Notes: generated by a model not told the origin, from the letters alone. A stretch of 6,732 bases of DNA from Lachnospiraceae bacterium (GCA_016281675.1 JAEEJD010000054.1:1-6732), one strand, 5' to 3'; positions 1 to 6,628 are shown, numbered from the stretch's first letter. Numbers and translations are program-made.

Positions 1-1156
1 AACCTTTGCGAGACGGCTTTCCGGCCTTGTGAAGATACATCGCATGCGGGATACTGTCATCCCTGAAGCTCTTGACCCTACCCTCCTTGTTATTTGACAA
101 AAACAGAATCTTAAATCCAAGCGAATCCAGCTCCTTTAAAAGCCCGACAGCTTTGTCGTTGGGCGGATAGTCATGCATAACAAGTGTATTGTCTATATCA
201 AAGATTATCCCGCGTTTCCCCTCCTCATACAGTTTCGGATAATCGATCGAATATGCGCTGTCAAGGTACTCATCCGGATAAAAATAACTGATGATATCTA
301 TTTCAACCATCAACATGGCGAATATCATCATGATACATCCGGTTATCATTCGCGGTGTCATCACCTCATTAAGGGCAACATACGAAGCAATAACGGCAAA
401 TACCGCTTCCATTCCCATGATGATGGATGCCGGAGCCGGAGGCGCGTACTTCTGACAAACGACCTGCAGTCCGTATCCGAATATGGTCGGAAATATAATA
501 AGAAATACAAGACTGATGACCGAGCCTTGTGTAAACATCTCGGAAGTCACAGGTCCCGATGCAACAGGTGCAAAAACAAGTGACAGCACCCCCGTTACTA
601 CAAATTCCCAGATGACAAGAACGATCGTGTCTTCGGCAACCGCGTATCTGGCAATAACTATAATCTGAAGTGCATAGAACACACCGCATATGAGCGTGAG
701 CGAATCTCCCAGTTCTATCGAAAATGCCTCTGTAAGCGAGATGAGTCCTATACCCCAGAAGCCGATAACGGCCGCTATGATATAGCGAAGTCTCGGTTTA
801 ACTTTATTGAACAGATAATGCATGAAAGGAACAAGGATCACGTATATGGTCGTCAGAAACGCATTCTTACCGGCAGTGGTATATTTGCACCCGTACGTTT
901 GAAAGACTTCGGCGACAAAAAGGATAACACCTATTATCGAACCGTGTATGAAGCATATTCTGCCCGAGTTCTTAAGTCTTTTAAAGAATATGAGTGCCAG
1001 AAGAACGCCACCGATCGTAAACCTAATCCCCAGCATATACAGTGGCGGCATGACATCAAGCGAGGACTTGATGAATACAAAACTGAGTCCCCAGTTGACC
1101 GTTACGAATATAAGTCCTATACACGCCAGTATTTCTTTTTTCCTGCTTTCACTCAT
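1..1156 (-). CDS. EamA/DMT-family transporter fused to a YqeG-type HAD-IIIA phosphatase (C-terminus cut by window edge)
   Basis: One frame starts at ATG 1156 and stays open for 385 codons to the left edge; the stop lies outside. Residues ~9-285 read as a ten-helix drug/metabolite transporter with two EamA repeats (about 9-140 and 149-285). Typical segments are V-N-W-G-L-S-F (20-26), G-K-N-A-F-L-T-T-I-Y-V (96-106), the second-half G-D-S-L-T-L (150-155) and M-E-A-V-F-A (249-254). The frame then runs into a YqeG-like domain: Y-P-D-E-Y-L-D-S-A-Y (293-302), HAD motif I D-I-D-N-T-L (D320, D322, T324), motif II S-N-N (354-356) and A-G-K-P (378-381, candidate motif III lysine K380). The final acidic HAD motif would lie beyond the edge. 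EamA proteins export or import small metabolites; YqeG belongs to the GEP4/PGPP1-like phosphatase group. The substrate of each half is unknown. With ten helices, both termini should be cytoplasmic, so the phosphatase would face the cytosol. No separate downstream start with a well-placed ribosome binding site is obvious. Confidence 0.85.
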   Translation of the reverse strand, partial: MSESRKKEILACIGLIFVTVNWGLSFVFIKSSLDVMPPLYMLGIRFTIGGVLLALIFFKRLKNSGRICFIHGSIIGVILFVAEVFQTYGCKYTTAGKNAFLTTIYVILVPFMHYLFNKVKPRLRYIIAAVIGFWGIGLISLTEAFSIELGDSLTLICGVFYALQIIVIARYAVAEDTIVLVIWEFVVTGVLSLVFAPVASGPVTSEMFTQGSVISLVFLIIFPTIFGYGLQVVCQKYAPPAPASIIMGMEAVFAVIASYVALNEVMTPRMITGCIMMIFAMLMVEIDIISYFYPDEYLDSAYSIDYPKLYEEGKRGIIFDIDNTLVMHDYPPNDKAVGLLKELDSLGFKILFLSNNKEGRVKSFRDDSIPHAMYLHKAGKPSRKG

Positions 1157-1166
1157 GCAAATGAGT
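1151..1166 (-). promoter_or_regulatory. Small hairpin enclosing the start codon of the transporter-phosphatase gene
   Basis: The transcript has a perfect 6-bp stem, ACUCAU paired with AUGAGU, closed by a UUGC tetraloop. The AUG at 1156-1154 forms the first bases of the 3' arm. If it folds, it would hide the start codon. A role in translational control is inference; short stems like this also occur by chance. Confidence 0.35.
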
Positions 1167-1168
1167 AT

Positions 1169-1198
1169 AAAAAAACCTCCTGCAAATTGCAAGAGGTT
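1169..1198 (-). terminator. Intrinsic terminator after the 125-aa gene, with an AGGAGG ribosome binding site in its 3' arm
   Basis: In minus-strand RNA an 11-bp stem (one G-U wobble, 1188-1198 paired with 1174-1184) closes a 3-nt loop and runs into seven U residues (1175-1169). It lies 21 nt past the stop codon at 1220, so it should end transcripts of the small gene. Its 3' arm contains AGGAGG (1181-1176), the best ribosome binding sequence before the next gene, 19 nt upstream of the ATG at 1156. That gap is longer than the usual 5-10 nt. An in-frame ATA codon (1168-1166) sits 7 nt from AGGAGG and an in-frame ATT (1162-1160) 13 nt from it, so a rare start codon is possible but unproven. Confidence 0.85.
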
Positions 1199-1219
1199 AA
1201 TAATTCACGCTTTATTGAT

Positions 1220-1597
1220 TTATTTGGCGATAACGATACCGTCCTCGCTGTTGAAGAGATTGGTGTCACCTACGAAATACTGATACTGCATAAGTGCCTG
1301 ATCCTTCTGCATGTCCGAAACGGCCTTTTCCATATCGAGTGATTCGATATCGGAATCTCTTCCCTTCATCTCGAACGAACTCGGCTCGTTAAGGCTTAAC
1401 GATATATCCTCAAGACTGGCATTGACCCTGGGACGTATATCTTCAAGGCGAAGATCAAGGGCTGCGCTCCCGACTTCTTCCTGCTTCTGCTCCGGAGCCT
1501 TCTCTGCCTGCTCGTTTATCTTCTTAAGAGCGGCATCGTTCTGAGTATTCTGTATTCTCGTATATATATTGTTGTAATTGTCGATTCCCTTTAACAT
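1220..1597 (-). CDS. Small acidic hypothetical protein, 125 aa
   Basis: I do not recognise the family with confidence. The protein is soluble-looking, with no signal peptide, membrane helix or cysteine. It has a polar N-terminus (M-L-K-G-I-D-N-Y-N-N), a Lys/Glu/Gln-rich segment (about 24-42) and a more conserved-looking C-terminal half containing D-M-E-K-A-V-S-D-M-Q-K-D followed by Q-Y-Q-Y-F-V-G-D. The C-terminus, S-E-D-G-I-V-I-A-K, looks designed rather than truncated. The overall style recalls small Clostridia proteins of flagellar clusters, but that is a weak impression and nothing around it is flagellar. The start at 1597 is supported by GAGGG eight bases upstream. A strong promoter lies 52 nt upstream and an intrinsic terminator follows the stop, so it is probably transcribed on its own. 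Confidence 0.75.
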   Translation of the reverse strand: MLKGIDNYNNIYTRIQNTQNDAALKKINEQAEKAPEQKQEEVGSAALDLRLEDIRPRVNASLEDISLSLNEPSSFEMKGRDSDIESLDMEKAVSDMQKDQALMQYQYFVGDTNLFNSEDGIVIAK

Positions 1598-1648
1598 TTT
1601 ATTTACCCTCGCCCCGTACTTCTTAGTTTACATAATCAGTACAAGGGA

Positions 1649-1676
1649 ATTATATCACATATTTTGTTGTTTGCAA
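1649..1676 (-). promoter_or_regulatory. Sigma-A type promoter with extended -10 for the 125-aa gene
   Basis: On the minus strand the -35 element TTGCAA (1676-1671) is separated by 16 nt from a perfect -10 TATAAT (1654-1649), preceded by TG at the extended -10 position. Transcription should start near 1641-1643, giving an untranslated leader of about 45 nt before the ATG at 1597. It sits in the AT-rich gap (1598-1713) after the ABC ATPase gene. I see no convincing intrinsic terminator for the ABC operon in that gap, so read-through from the operon may add to expression of the small gene. Confidence 0.75.
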
Positions 1677-1713
1677 TATTTATATCGACAATCGTTTCAA
1701 AAAGTTAACACCT

Positions 1714-3261
1714 TTATAAAAATCCCGCACTTAATAACAACTGTTTTGTATAAGGATCCTTCGGATCGTTATAAATCTGCTCATCCGTCCCCTGTTCGAC
1801 TATCCTTCCGTCCTTCATTACTATTATCCTTGAGCACAGTTCGTACACGACCTTAAGATCATGCGATATGAACAGTATGGCAATTCCCAGTTCATGATTC
1901 AGCTTGATAAGAAGATTTATGACCTGCTCCTGGACGGTGACATCAAGCGCGGAAACAGGTTCATCGGCAATAATAAGCCTGGGCTCGAGCATCAGGGCAA
2001 GCGCTATGCACACCCTCTGTCTCTGCCCGCCGGAAAGGGCTTTGGGCCTGCGCTTAAGATAACTTTCATCAAGACCGACAAGTCCCAGCATGGCCTTGGC
2101 TTTTTCTTTTCGCTCCGAAGCTGTATATCCTCCCTTGATCCTGAGAGGCTCCTCAAGTATCCAACCTACGGTCCTTGAAGGGTTGAGAGAGCCGTACGGA
2201 TCCTGGAATACCATCTGAGGCATTTGTGAATAATGGATTATCTGTCCGTCCGTATCATCAAGCATTCCCAGTATCGTTTTCCCGAGTGTGGTCTTTCCGC
2301 TTCCGCTCTCTCCGACAAGACCCATTATCTCGCCCTCATACATCGTAAATGAGGCATCGGATACTACAAGCTTCTGTTTGGCTCCCGGATTAAAGTAACC
2401 CGTCACCTTTTTGTACCTGGCACTGACATTTTTGACTTCCAGTATAGGCTTTGCATCTTTAGCAACGTTATTGGGAGCAAGTTTGACAAACTTGGGAATA
2501 GCCGCTATGAGATGTTTTGTATATTCCTCCTTCGGATTATCGAACACCTCATCAACCGGACCGCTCTCAACAATACGCCCTTTATTCATCACAACCACAC
2601 GACTGCACAGTGAACGAATGACGCTAAGATCGTGAGATATGAACAGTATCGCAGTGCCCATCTCCCGGTTTATCTTCCTGAGAAGTTCTATTATCTGCGC
2701 CTGAATTGTAACATCAAGCGCTGTTGTAGGCTCATCCGCGATAAGAAGCTTAGGATCGCATATAAGGGCTGCCGCTATCATAACACGCTGACGCATGCCT
2801 CCCGACAATTCGTGCGGATACTTGTCATATACTCCCTCCGGATCGTCAAGTTCCACATCCGAAAGCATCTTTATCGCTCTTTTCTTAAGTTCCTCGTCAG
2901 GCAGATCACTGTGTATCCTGAGAGCCTCCTCAACCTGATATCCTATCGTCTTGACAGGATCAAGGCTTGTCATCGGTTCCTGAAATACAACCGCTATATC
3001 GTCTCCCTGGATCTTACGAAGGCGTGATCTTTCCACGGACAGGAGTTCTTCACCCTCAAACATTATGCTGCCCTTCTTCTTCATGTCTTTACGCGACAGA
3101 AGGCCCGCTATGGCATGGGCGGACATGGACTTACCCGATCCGGATTCCCCGACGATACCGACAATCTCCCCGGCCGATACGGTAATGTCAAAATCATATA
3201 CAACCGTCTCCGGAATTATCGAATCCTCTATTTCAATTTGAAGATCAGTTACATTAAGCAT
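1714..3261 (-). CDS. Double ATP-binding subunit of a peptide/nickel-class ABC importer (DppD-DppF-type fusion)
   Basis: This 515-aa protein carries two complete nucleotide-binding domains and should power the importer encoded upstream. Domain 1 has Walker A G-E-S-G-S-G-K-S (38-45), Q-loop Q94, signature L-S-G-G-M-R-Q-R (152-159), Walker B L-L-I-A-D-E-P (172-178) and switch H210. Domain 2 has Walker A G-E-S-G-S-G-K-T (317-324), Q353, signature L-S-G-G-Q-R-Q-R (409-416), Walker B L-I-I-A-D-E-P (429-435) and H467. Both therefore look able to hydrolyse ATP. Known systems often use two separate subunits (DppD and DppF); fused versions exist, for example YejF and GsiA. Domain 2 is compact between Walker A and the Q-loop (about 30 residues against 50 in domain 1) and ends soon after Y-T-K-Q, without the cysteine-containing tail common in OppD/DppD proteins. 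The start overlaps the preceding permease stop by 8 nt, suggesting translational coupling. Confidence 0.95.
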   Translation of the reverse strand: MLNVTDLQIEIEDSIIPETVVYDFDITVSAGEIVGIVGESGSGKSMSAHAIAGLLSRKDMKKKGSIMFEGEELLSVERSRLRKIQGDDIAVVFQEPMTSLDPVKTIGYQVEEALRIHSDLPDEELKKRAIKMLSDVELDDPEGVYDKYPHELSGGMRQRVMIAAALICDPKLLIADEPTTALDVTIQAQIIELLRKINREMGTAILFISHDLSVIRSLCSRVVVMNKGRIVESGPVDEVFDNPKEEYTKHLIAAIPKFVKLAPNNVAKDAKPILEVKNVSARYKKVTGYFNPGAKQKLVVSDASFTMYEGEIMGLVGESGSGKTTLGKTILGMLDDTDGQIIHYSQMPQMVFQDPYGSLNPSRTVGWILEEPLRIKGGYTASERKEKAKAMLGLVGLDESYLKRRPKALSGGQRQRVCIALALMLEPRLIIADEPVSALDVTVQEQVINLLIKLNHELGIAILFISHDLKVVYELCSRIIVMKDGRIVEQGTDEQIYNDPKDPYTKQLLLSAGFL

Positions 3262-4066
3262 TTTTCTTTAATCCGTCTCCCAAAAGAGAAAAACCGAGTA
3301 CTATTATCGCGATCGTAACACCGGTAAATATAGCATATGAAGGCTCGGAGAACAGAAAGGCCTGTGCATCCGAAAGCATCCTTCCGAGTGACGACTGAGG
3401 CGGCTGAACACCGATACCCAAAAAACTCATGCCGGCTTCGGCAAGCACCGCATTATTAAACCCTATAACGGTTGACGAGAGAAGCACCGGGATCGTATTG
3501 GGTAGAATATGTACGAACATGATCCTCAAGTTTCCCGCACCCATCAGTCTCGCGGATCTGACATAGTCAAGATTCTTGCATCTCATGAACTCACCTCGTA
3601 CTATCCTGGCAAAACTCGGAACAAACACAATACCGAGCGATATTATCACTTTCCAGGTTCCGCTTCCGAATACGCTTATGAATACAAGCGCAAGAAGGAT
3701 ACTCGGGAACGCAAGGACTGCATCGTTGAACCTCATAAGGATCTCATCGACCGCACCTCCGAAATATCCCGTAAGAGCGCCTATTATCGTTCCAAACGTA
3801 ACACCGATCAATACAGTAAACAGCGCAACGACAAGCGTAGTCGCTCCTCCGACCGACAGTCTCGAGAACAGGTCACGTCCGAAATTATCGCACCCCAGGA
3901 TATGATCCGACGAAGGATCGGCAAATTTATTCGCTGCATCCATGGCATCAGGATCATACGGGGAAAATACCACTCCGGCCAGTATCACAAGTACGATAAA
4001 GGCACTTATGGCAATACCTATGTATAATTCGGGATTCTTTTTGAATTTAAAGATGATCCTGTCCAC
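3254..4066 (-). CDS. DppC/OppC/NikC-type ABC importer permease
   Basis: This 270-aa inner-membrane subunit forms half of the translocation pore with the DppB-type partner encoded just upstream. Family marks are the short cytoplasmic N-terminus, TM1 (about 16-34), the loop H-I-L-G-C-D-N-F-G-R-D-L-F-S-R (55-69), the EAA coupling loop around residues 159-190 (E-F-M-R-C through H-I-L-P-N), and A-G-M-S-F-L-G-I-G-V-Q-P-P (211-223). The end, L-G-D-G-L-K-K-N-A, is a little shorter than the usual tail that continues to a D-P-R-type sequence. The start codon is GTG at 4066, two bases after the TGA of the upstream gene; AGAGGT in the end of that gene lies about 8 nt before it, so translation is probably coupled. 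The transported molecule cannot be decided from the permease: peptide, nickel and related importers share this fold. Confidence 0.94.
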   Translation of the reverse strand: MDRIIFKFKKNPELYIGIAISAFIVLVILAGVVFSPYDPDAMDAANKFADPSSDHILGCDNFGRDLFSRLSVGGATTLVVALFTVLIGVTFGTIIGALTGYFGGAVDEILMRFNDAVLAFPSILLALVFISVFGSGTWKVIISLGIVFVPSFARIVRGEFMRCKNLDYVRSARLMGAGNLRIMFVHILPNTIPVLLSSTVIGFNNAVLAEAGMSFLGIGVQPPQSSLGRMLSDAQAFLFSEPSYAIFTGVTIAIIVLGFSLLGDGLKKNA

Positions 4067-4068
4067 AG

Positions 4069-5010
4069 TCAGTTACCTCTCATTCTGGGGTCCAAAACCC
4101 TGTATAAGATGTCGACAAGCAGGTTAATGACTATGACGATCATTGCGATTATCGCGATTATCGCCTGAACCACCGGATAATCTCTGTTGGCGATCGACGA
4201 TATAAGAAGACGTCCGTAACCGGGTATCGAAAATACCTGTTCAATAACAAGACTACCCGCAACTATATCCGCAAGCGTCATTCCGAGAAAAGTAACGACC
4301 GGAATGAGCGCATTTTTCAGCACATGTTTGTACAGAACATCCATCGTGGAATTACCCCTGCTGTATGCCGTTCTGACATAATCGAGCTTTCTTTCCGACA
4401 ATATGGATGTTTTGAGAAGTTTTGTTGTCATTGCCGCCTTCGGTATGGCTATGGCCAATGACGGGAATACAAGGTATCCGAGAAACCTTGCAAAATTAAC
4501 ATCATATGACACGAATCCCCCCGGTGTGAACATATGGAGCAACATACCGAAAACGTATGTCACAAGTATTCCGAGGAAAAACGGGGGAATCGACATGGAA
4601 ATCTGTCCGAGAACATCTATCGCCTTGGCAAGCGGTCTGTCCTCATATTTAGACGTTACGAGTCCTATAGGTACAGCAAGTACCACAACAAATATAAAAG
4701 ACATCAGAGTGAATGTCAGTGTTATCGGAAGCTTCGATGCAAGCATGGATCTGACACTGACTCCGTAAGAAAGGGATGTACCCATGTCTCCGAAAAAGAA
4801 CGATCCGAGCCATGAAAAATACCGCACAAAGAAGGGCCTGGTAAGTCCCATCTTCTCCCGAAGCGTCGAAAGCGCCTCGGGAGTGGCATTGATACCAAGC
4901 CTTGCGGTTGCTGCGTCACCCGGGATCAGTTCAAATGCAACAAACACGAAAAAGGTGACGAGCAGTATTGTCACTATAAAAGTGATGAGTTTTTTAAGAA
5001 CAGTTTTCAT
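4069..5010 (-). CDS. DppB/OppB/NikB-type ABC importer permease
   Basis: This 313-aa integral membrane protein is the first pore subunit. It shows an N-terminal helix (about 8-28) followed by the family motif I-P-G-D (29-32), the L-G-L/M-G-L-T-R-P-F region (54-60), F-G-D-M-G-T-S (73-79), several further helices, and an EAA loop spanning about 206-237 (E-R-K-L-D-Y-V-R-T-A through L-K-N-A-L-I-P). Near the end it has the hallmark E-Q-V-F-S-I-P-G-Y-G-R-L-L (257-269), N-R-D-Y-P-V-V-Q (275-282) and L-D-P-R-M-R (306-311). The length is normal for the family. It starts 7 nt after the solute-binding protein stop. I see no Shine-Dalgarno sequence before this ATG, only an A/T-rich stretch, so ribosomes probably reinitiate after finishing the upstream gene. 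Confidence 0.94.
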   Translation of the reverse strand: MKTVLKKLITFIVTILLVTFFVFVAFELIPGDAATARLGINATPEALSTLREKMGLTRPFFVRYFSWLGSFFFGDMGTSLSYGVSVRSMLASKLPITLTFTLMSFIFVVVLAVPIGLVTSKYEDRPLAKAIDVLGQISMSIPPFFLGILVTYVFGMLLHMFTPGGFVSYDVNFARFLGYLVFPSLAIAIPKAAMTTKLLKTSILSERKLDYVRTAYSRGNSTMDVLYKHVLKNALIPVVTFLGMTLADIVAGSLVIEQVFSIPGYGRLLISSIANRDYPVVQAIIAIIAMIVIVINLLVDILYRVLDPRMRGN

Positions 5011-5017
5011 ATATAAA

Positions 5018-6535
5018 TTACTGATTCTTTAATCTGATCTTTGCCAGATCCTGAACATACAAAGGATAGAATACGTATCCCTCGAATTTGTCGGAAAGAG
5101 CGACAAATTCAACCATGTCCTGAATATAAATGTTTGCGGCATTCTCCGCAAGATTCTTCTGAAGATCTTTGTAGATGTTCACTCTCTCCTCATCGGATGA
5201 GGCGGTAAACACTTTACTGTATGTATCGTCATAATCGCTGTTCGAATAATTCGTGAAGTTATTGTCGGCATCGCTTCTGAACCTTCCGAGCATTGCTTCC
5301 GCGGTAAGCGATGACGCATCCACACCGATAAGCGTAGCTTCATAGTTCCTTTGCGAATATACATCAGACAGCCATGTATTCCACTCTACAAGCTTAATGT
5401 CTGCCGTTACGTTTACCTTTTTAAGCTGCTCCGCAACAACCTGCGCCGCATCAACATGCTGCTGGTAATTCGAAGGAACGGTTATCGAAAACGTGAAACC
5501 GTCGGGATATCCTGCTTTTGCGAGAAGATCCTTTGCTTTTTCGGGATCATACGGATATGAGTTCGAAAGATCAACATAGTATTTGGAAAAAGCCGGATAC
5601 ATACTGCTGCCGACAGGAAAACCCTTTCCGTTGCTTGTCAGCTCGAGGATGTTGTTAACATCAACCGCATATGAAAGCGCACGGCAAACATCGACATTGT
5701 CAAAAGGCTTTACCGCATGATTGAGGTAAACGGCCTGAACAAGGTTCATCTCACCTTCAAGCACGTTAAACTTATCCGAAAGCTGCTGAGCCTGTGTTGA
5801 CGTTATTCTCGCAAACATATCAACGGAACCGCCGTTTAAGTTCATTACTATGGAATCGGCATTGGGGATAACCTTAAGTTCAACATTCTCGATGTTGGCG
5901 GGTGTTCCCCAGTATTCGTCGAATTTGCTGAGTATTATATTCTCCTGCGGAGAACGCGATACATACTTATACGGACCCGTACCTATCGGAACGGTCTTCG
6001 GATTGTCGTTATCCTTCGGGATTATGGCGGCATTCAGATTTGCGACATATGACGGAAAATCTTTATCCGGACCCTTGAGACATATTTCAACGGTCTTCTC
6101 ATCGTCAACAAATACATTTGCAATCACTGAAAAAGCCGGAATAAGGGATTGTTCTCCCGTTATACCGGCACTTTTTTCGATGCTGTATTTAACATCCTCT
6201 GCCGTGACTTCTTTTCCGTTATGGAATTTGACTCCGTCCCGAAGTGTGAATGTATAGGTCATTCCATCATCGGATACGGAATACTCTTTGGCAACGGCAG
6301 GGATAAGATTACCCGTTTCGTCGGGCTTTAAGAGCCCTTCGTAAATGTTGAACAAGATCTCCTTGGTTCCTGCCGCTACTGCTTCGTGTGGGTCAAGACT
6401 ATCTTCCAGGTCTTGCGGAATACCAACAACTATCTTGGAAGACGCATCCGACTTATCACCTGAGCATGCGCCCAGTGCAACAGTCGGGATCAGTGCCACA
6501 CACAAAGCAAGTGCAATGATTCTCTTCTTACTCAT
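5018..6535 (-). CDS. Extracellular solute-binding lipoprotein of the SBP_bac_5 (peptide/nickel) family
   Basis: This 505-aa protein should capture the substrate outside the membrane and deliver it to the permease pair encoded downstream. Residues 1-23 form a lipoprotein signal: M-S-K-K-R, a hydrophobic core, then lipobox L-G-A-C with the lipidated Cys at 24, followed by a polar Gly/Ser/Asp/Lys linker. The mature part has typical family-5 signatures: D-G-M-T-Y-T-F-T-L-R-D-G-V-K-F-H-N-G (90-107) with T-A-E-D-V next, then P-I-G-T-G-P-Y-K (183-190), and D-P-E-K-A-K-D-L-L (330-338) in the late lobe. I chose the ATG at 6535, which has GAGAGGAG ten bases upstream and places the signal peptide at the N-terminus. 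A longer in-frame start at 6586 lies inside the upstream terminator and has no ribosome binding site. The substrate is undetermined: a short peptide is the default guess, nickel or another small ligand is possible. Confidence 0.94.
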   Translation of the reverse strand: MSKKRIIALALCVALIPTVALGACSGDKSDASSKIVVGIPQDLEDSLDPHEAVAAGTKEILFNIYEGLLKPDETGNLIPAVAKEYSVSDDGMTYTFTLRDGVKFHNGKEVTAEDVKYSIEKSAGITGEQSLIPAFSVIANVFVDDEKTVEICLKGPDKDFPSYVANLNAAIIPKDNDNPKTVPIGTGPYKYVSRSPQENIILSKFDEYWGTPANIENVELKVIPNADSIVMNLNGGSVDMFARITSTQAQQLSDKFNVLEGEMNLVQAVYLNHAVKPFDNVDVCRALSYAVDVNNILELTSNGKGFPVGSSMYPAFSKYYVDLSNSYPYDPEKAKDLLAKAGYPDGFTFSITVPSNYQQHVDAAQVVAEQLKKVNVTADIKLVEWNTWLSDVYSQRNYEATLIGVDASSLTAEAMLGRFRSDADNNFTNYSNSDYDDTYSKVFTASSDEERVNIYKDLQKNLAENAANIYIQDMVEFVALSDKFEGYVFYPLYVQDLAKIRLKNQ

Positions 6536-6545
6536 CTTGTGTGAT

Positions 6546-6553
6546 CTCCTCTC
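6546..6553 (-). promoter_or_regulatory. Ribosome binding site of the solute-binding protein gene
   Basis: GAGAGGAG on the minus strand, 10 nt before the ATG at 6535. It decides the start in favour of 6535 over the in-frame ATG at 6586. Only about 20 nt separate it from the terminator, and I see no convincing -35/-10 pair in between. Confidence 0.8.
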
Positions 6554-6572
6554 GATCAATGTGATATTGCAT

Positions 6573-6604
6573 AAAACACTCCGCACATATCAGTGCGGAG
6601 TGTT
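6573..6604 (-). terminator. Intrinsic terminator downstream of nrdR
   Basis: A perfect 12-bp stem (6604-6593 paired with 6586-6575) closes a 6-nt loop and is followed on the minus strand by a short U run (four U residues, two of them in the stem, then A-U). It begins 24 nt past the nrdR stop codon and should end nrdR transcripts. It also stands between nrdR and the ABC operon, so any read-through would feed the operon. The plus strand has no U run, so termination in that direction is unlikely. Confidence 0.85.
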
Positions 6605-6628
6605 ACAGCCTATTTAATTGTCATAATA

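Noticed and set aside
2..350. Separate yqeG gene rather than a fusion
   Set aside because: There is no stop between the transporter and the phosphatase. The candidate internal ATGs at 316 and 310 have no Shine-Dalgarno sequence, and the one at 349 has only a moderate GAGGTG at 12 nt; kept as a caveat in the fusion finding.
369..689. Minus-strand frame of 106 codons inside the transporter region
   Set aside because: It is in a shifted frame relative to the long EamA frame and gives a Cys/Arg/His-rich, non-membrane translation that fits no family; it is a shadow.
173..1342. Plus-strand open frames at 173-583 and 818-1342
   Set aside because: Both lie exactly antisense, codon on codon, to the transporter-phosphatase frame. 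Their translations are rich in Arg, His, Lys and Tyr with no domain-like pattern, and they lack ribosome binding sites; the openness follows from codon bias on the other strand.
1677..1713. Possible terminator of the ABC operon around the GTTAAC palindrome
   Set aside because: Only a short, AT-rich and imperfect pairing can be drawn (AAAG with CTTT around GTTAAC), too weak to call.
6536..6586. Longer N-terminus of the solute-binding protein starting at 6586
   Set aside because: The extra 17 codons begin within the nrdR terminator stem, have no ribosome binding site, and would bury the lipoprotein signal peptide.
6575..6604. Inverted repeat as an operator or NrdR box
   Set aside because: The GC-rich 12-bp stem followed by U residues right after a stop codon fits a terminator; it does not resemble the AT-rich NrdR-box consensus.
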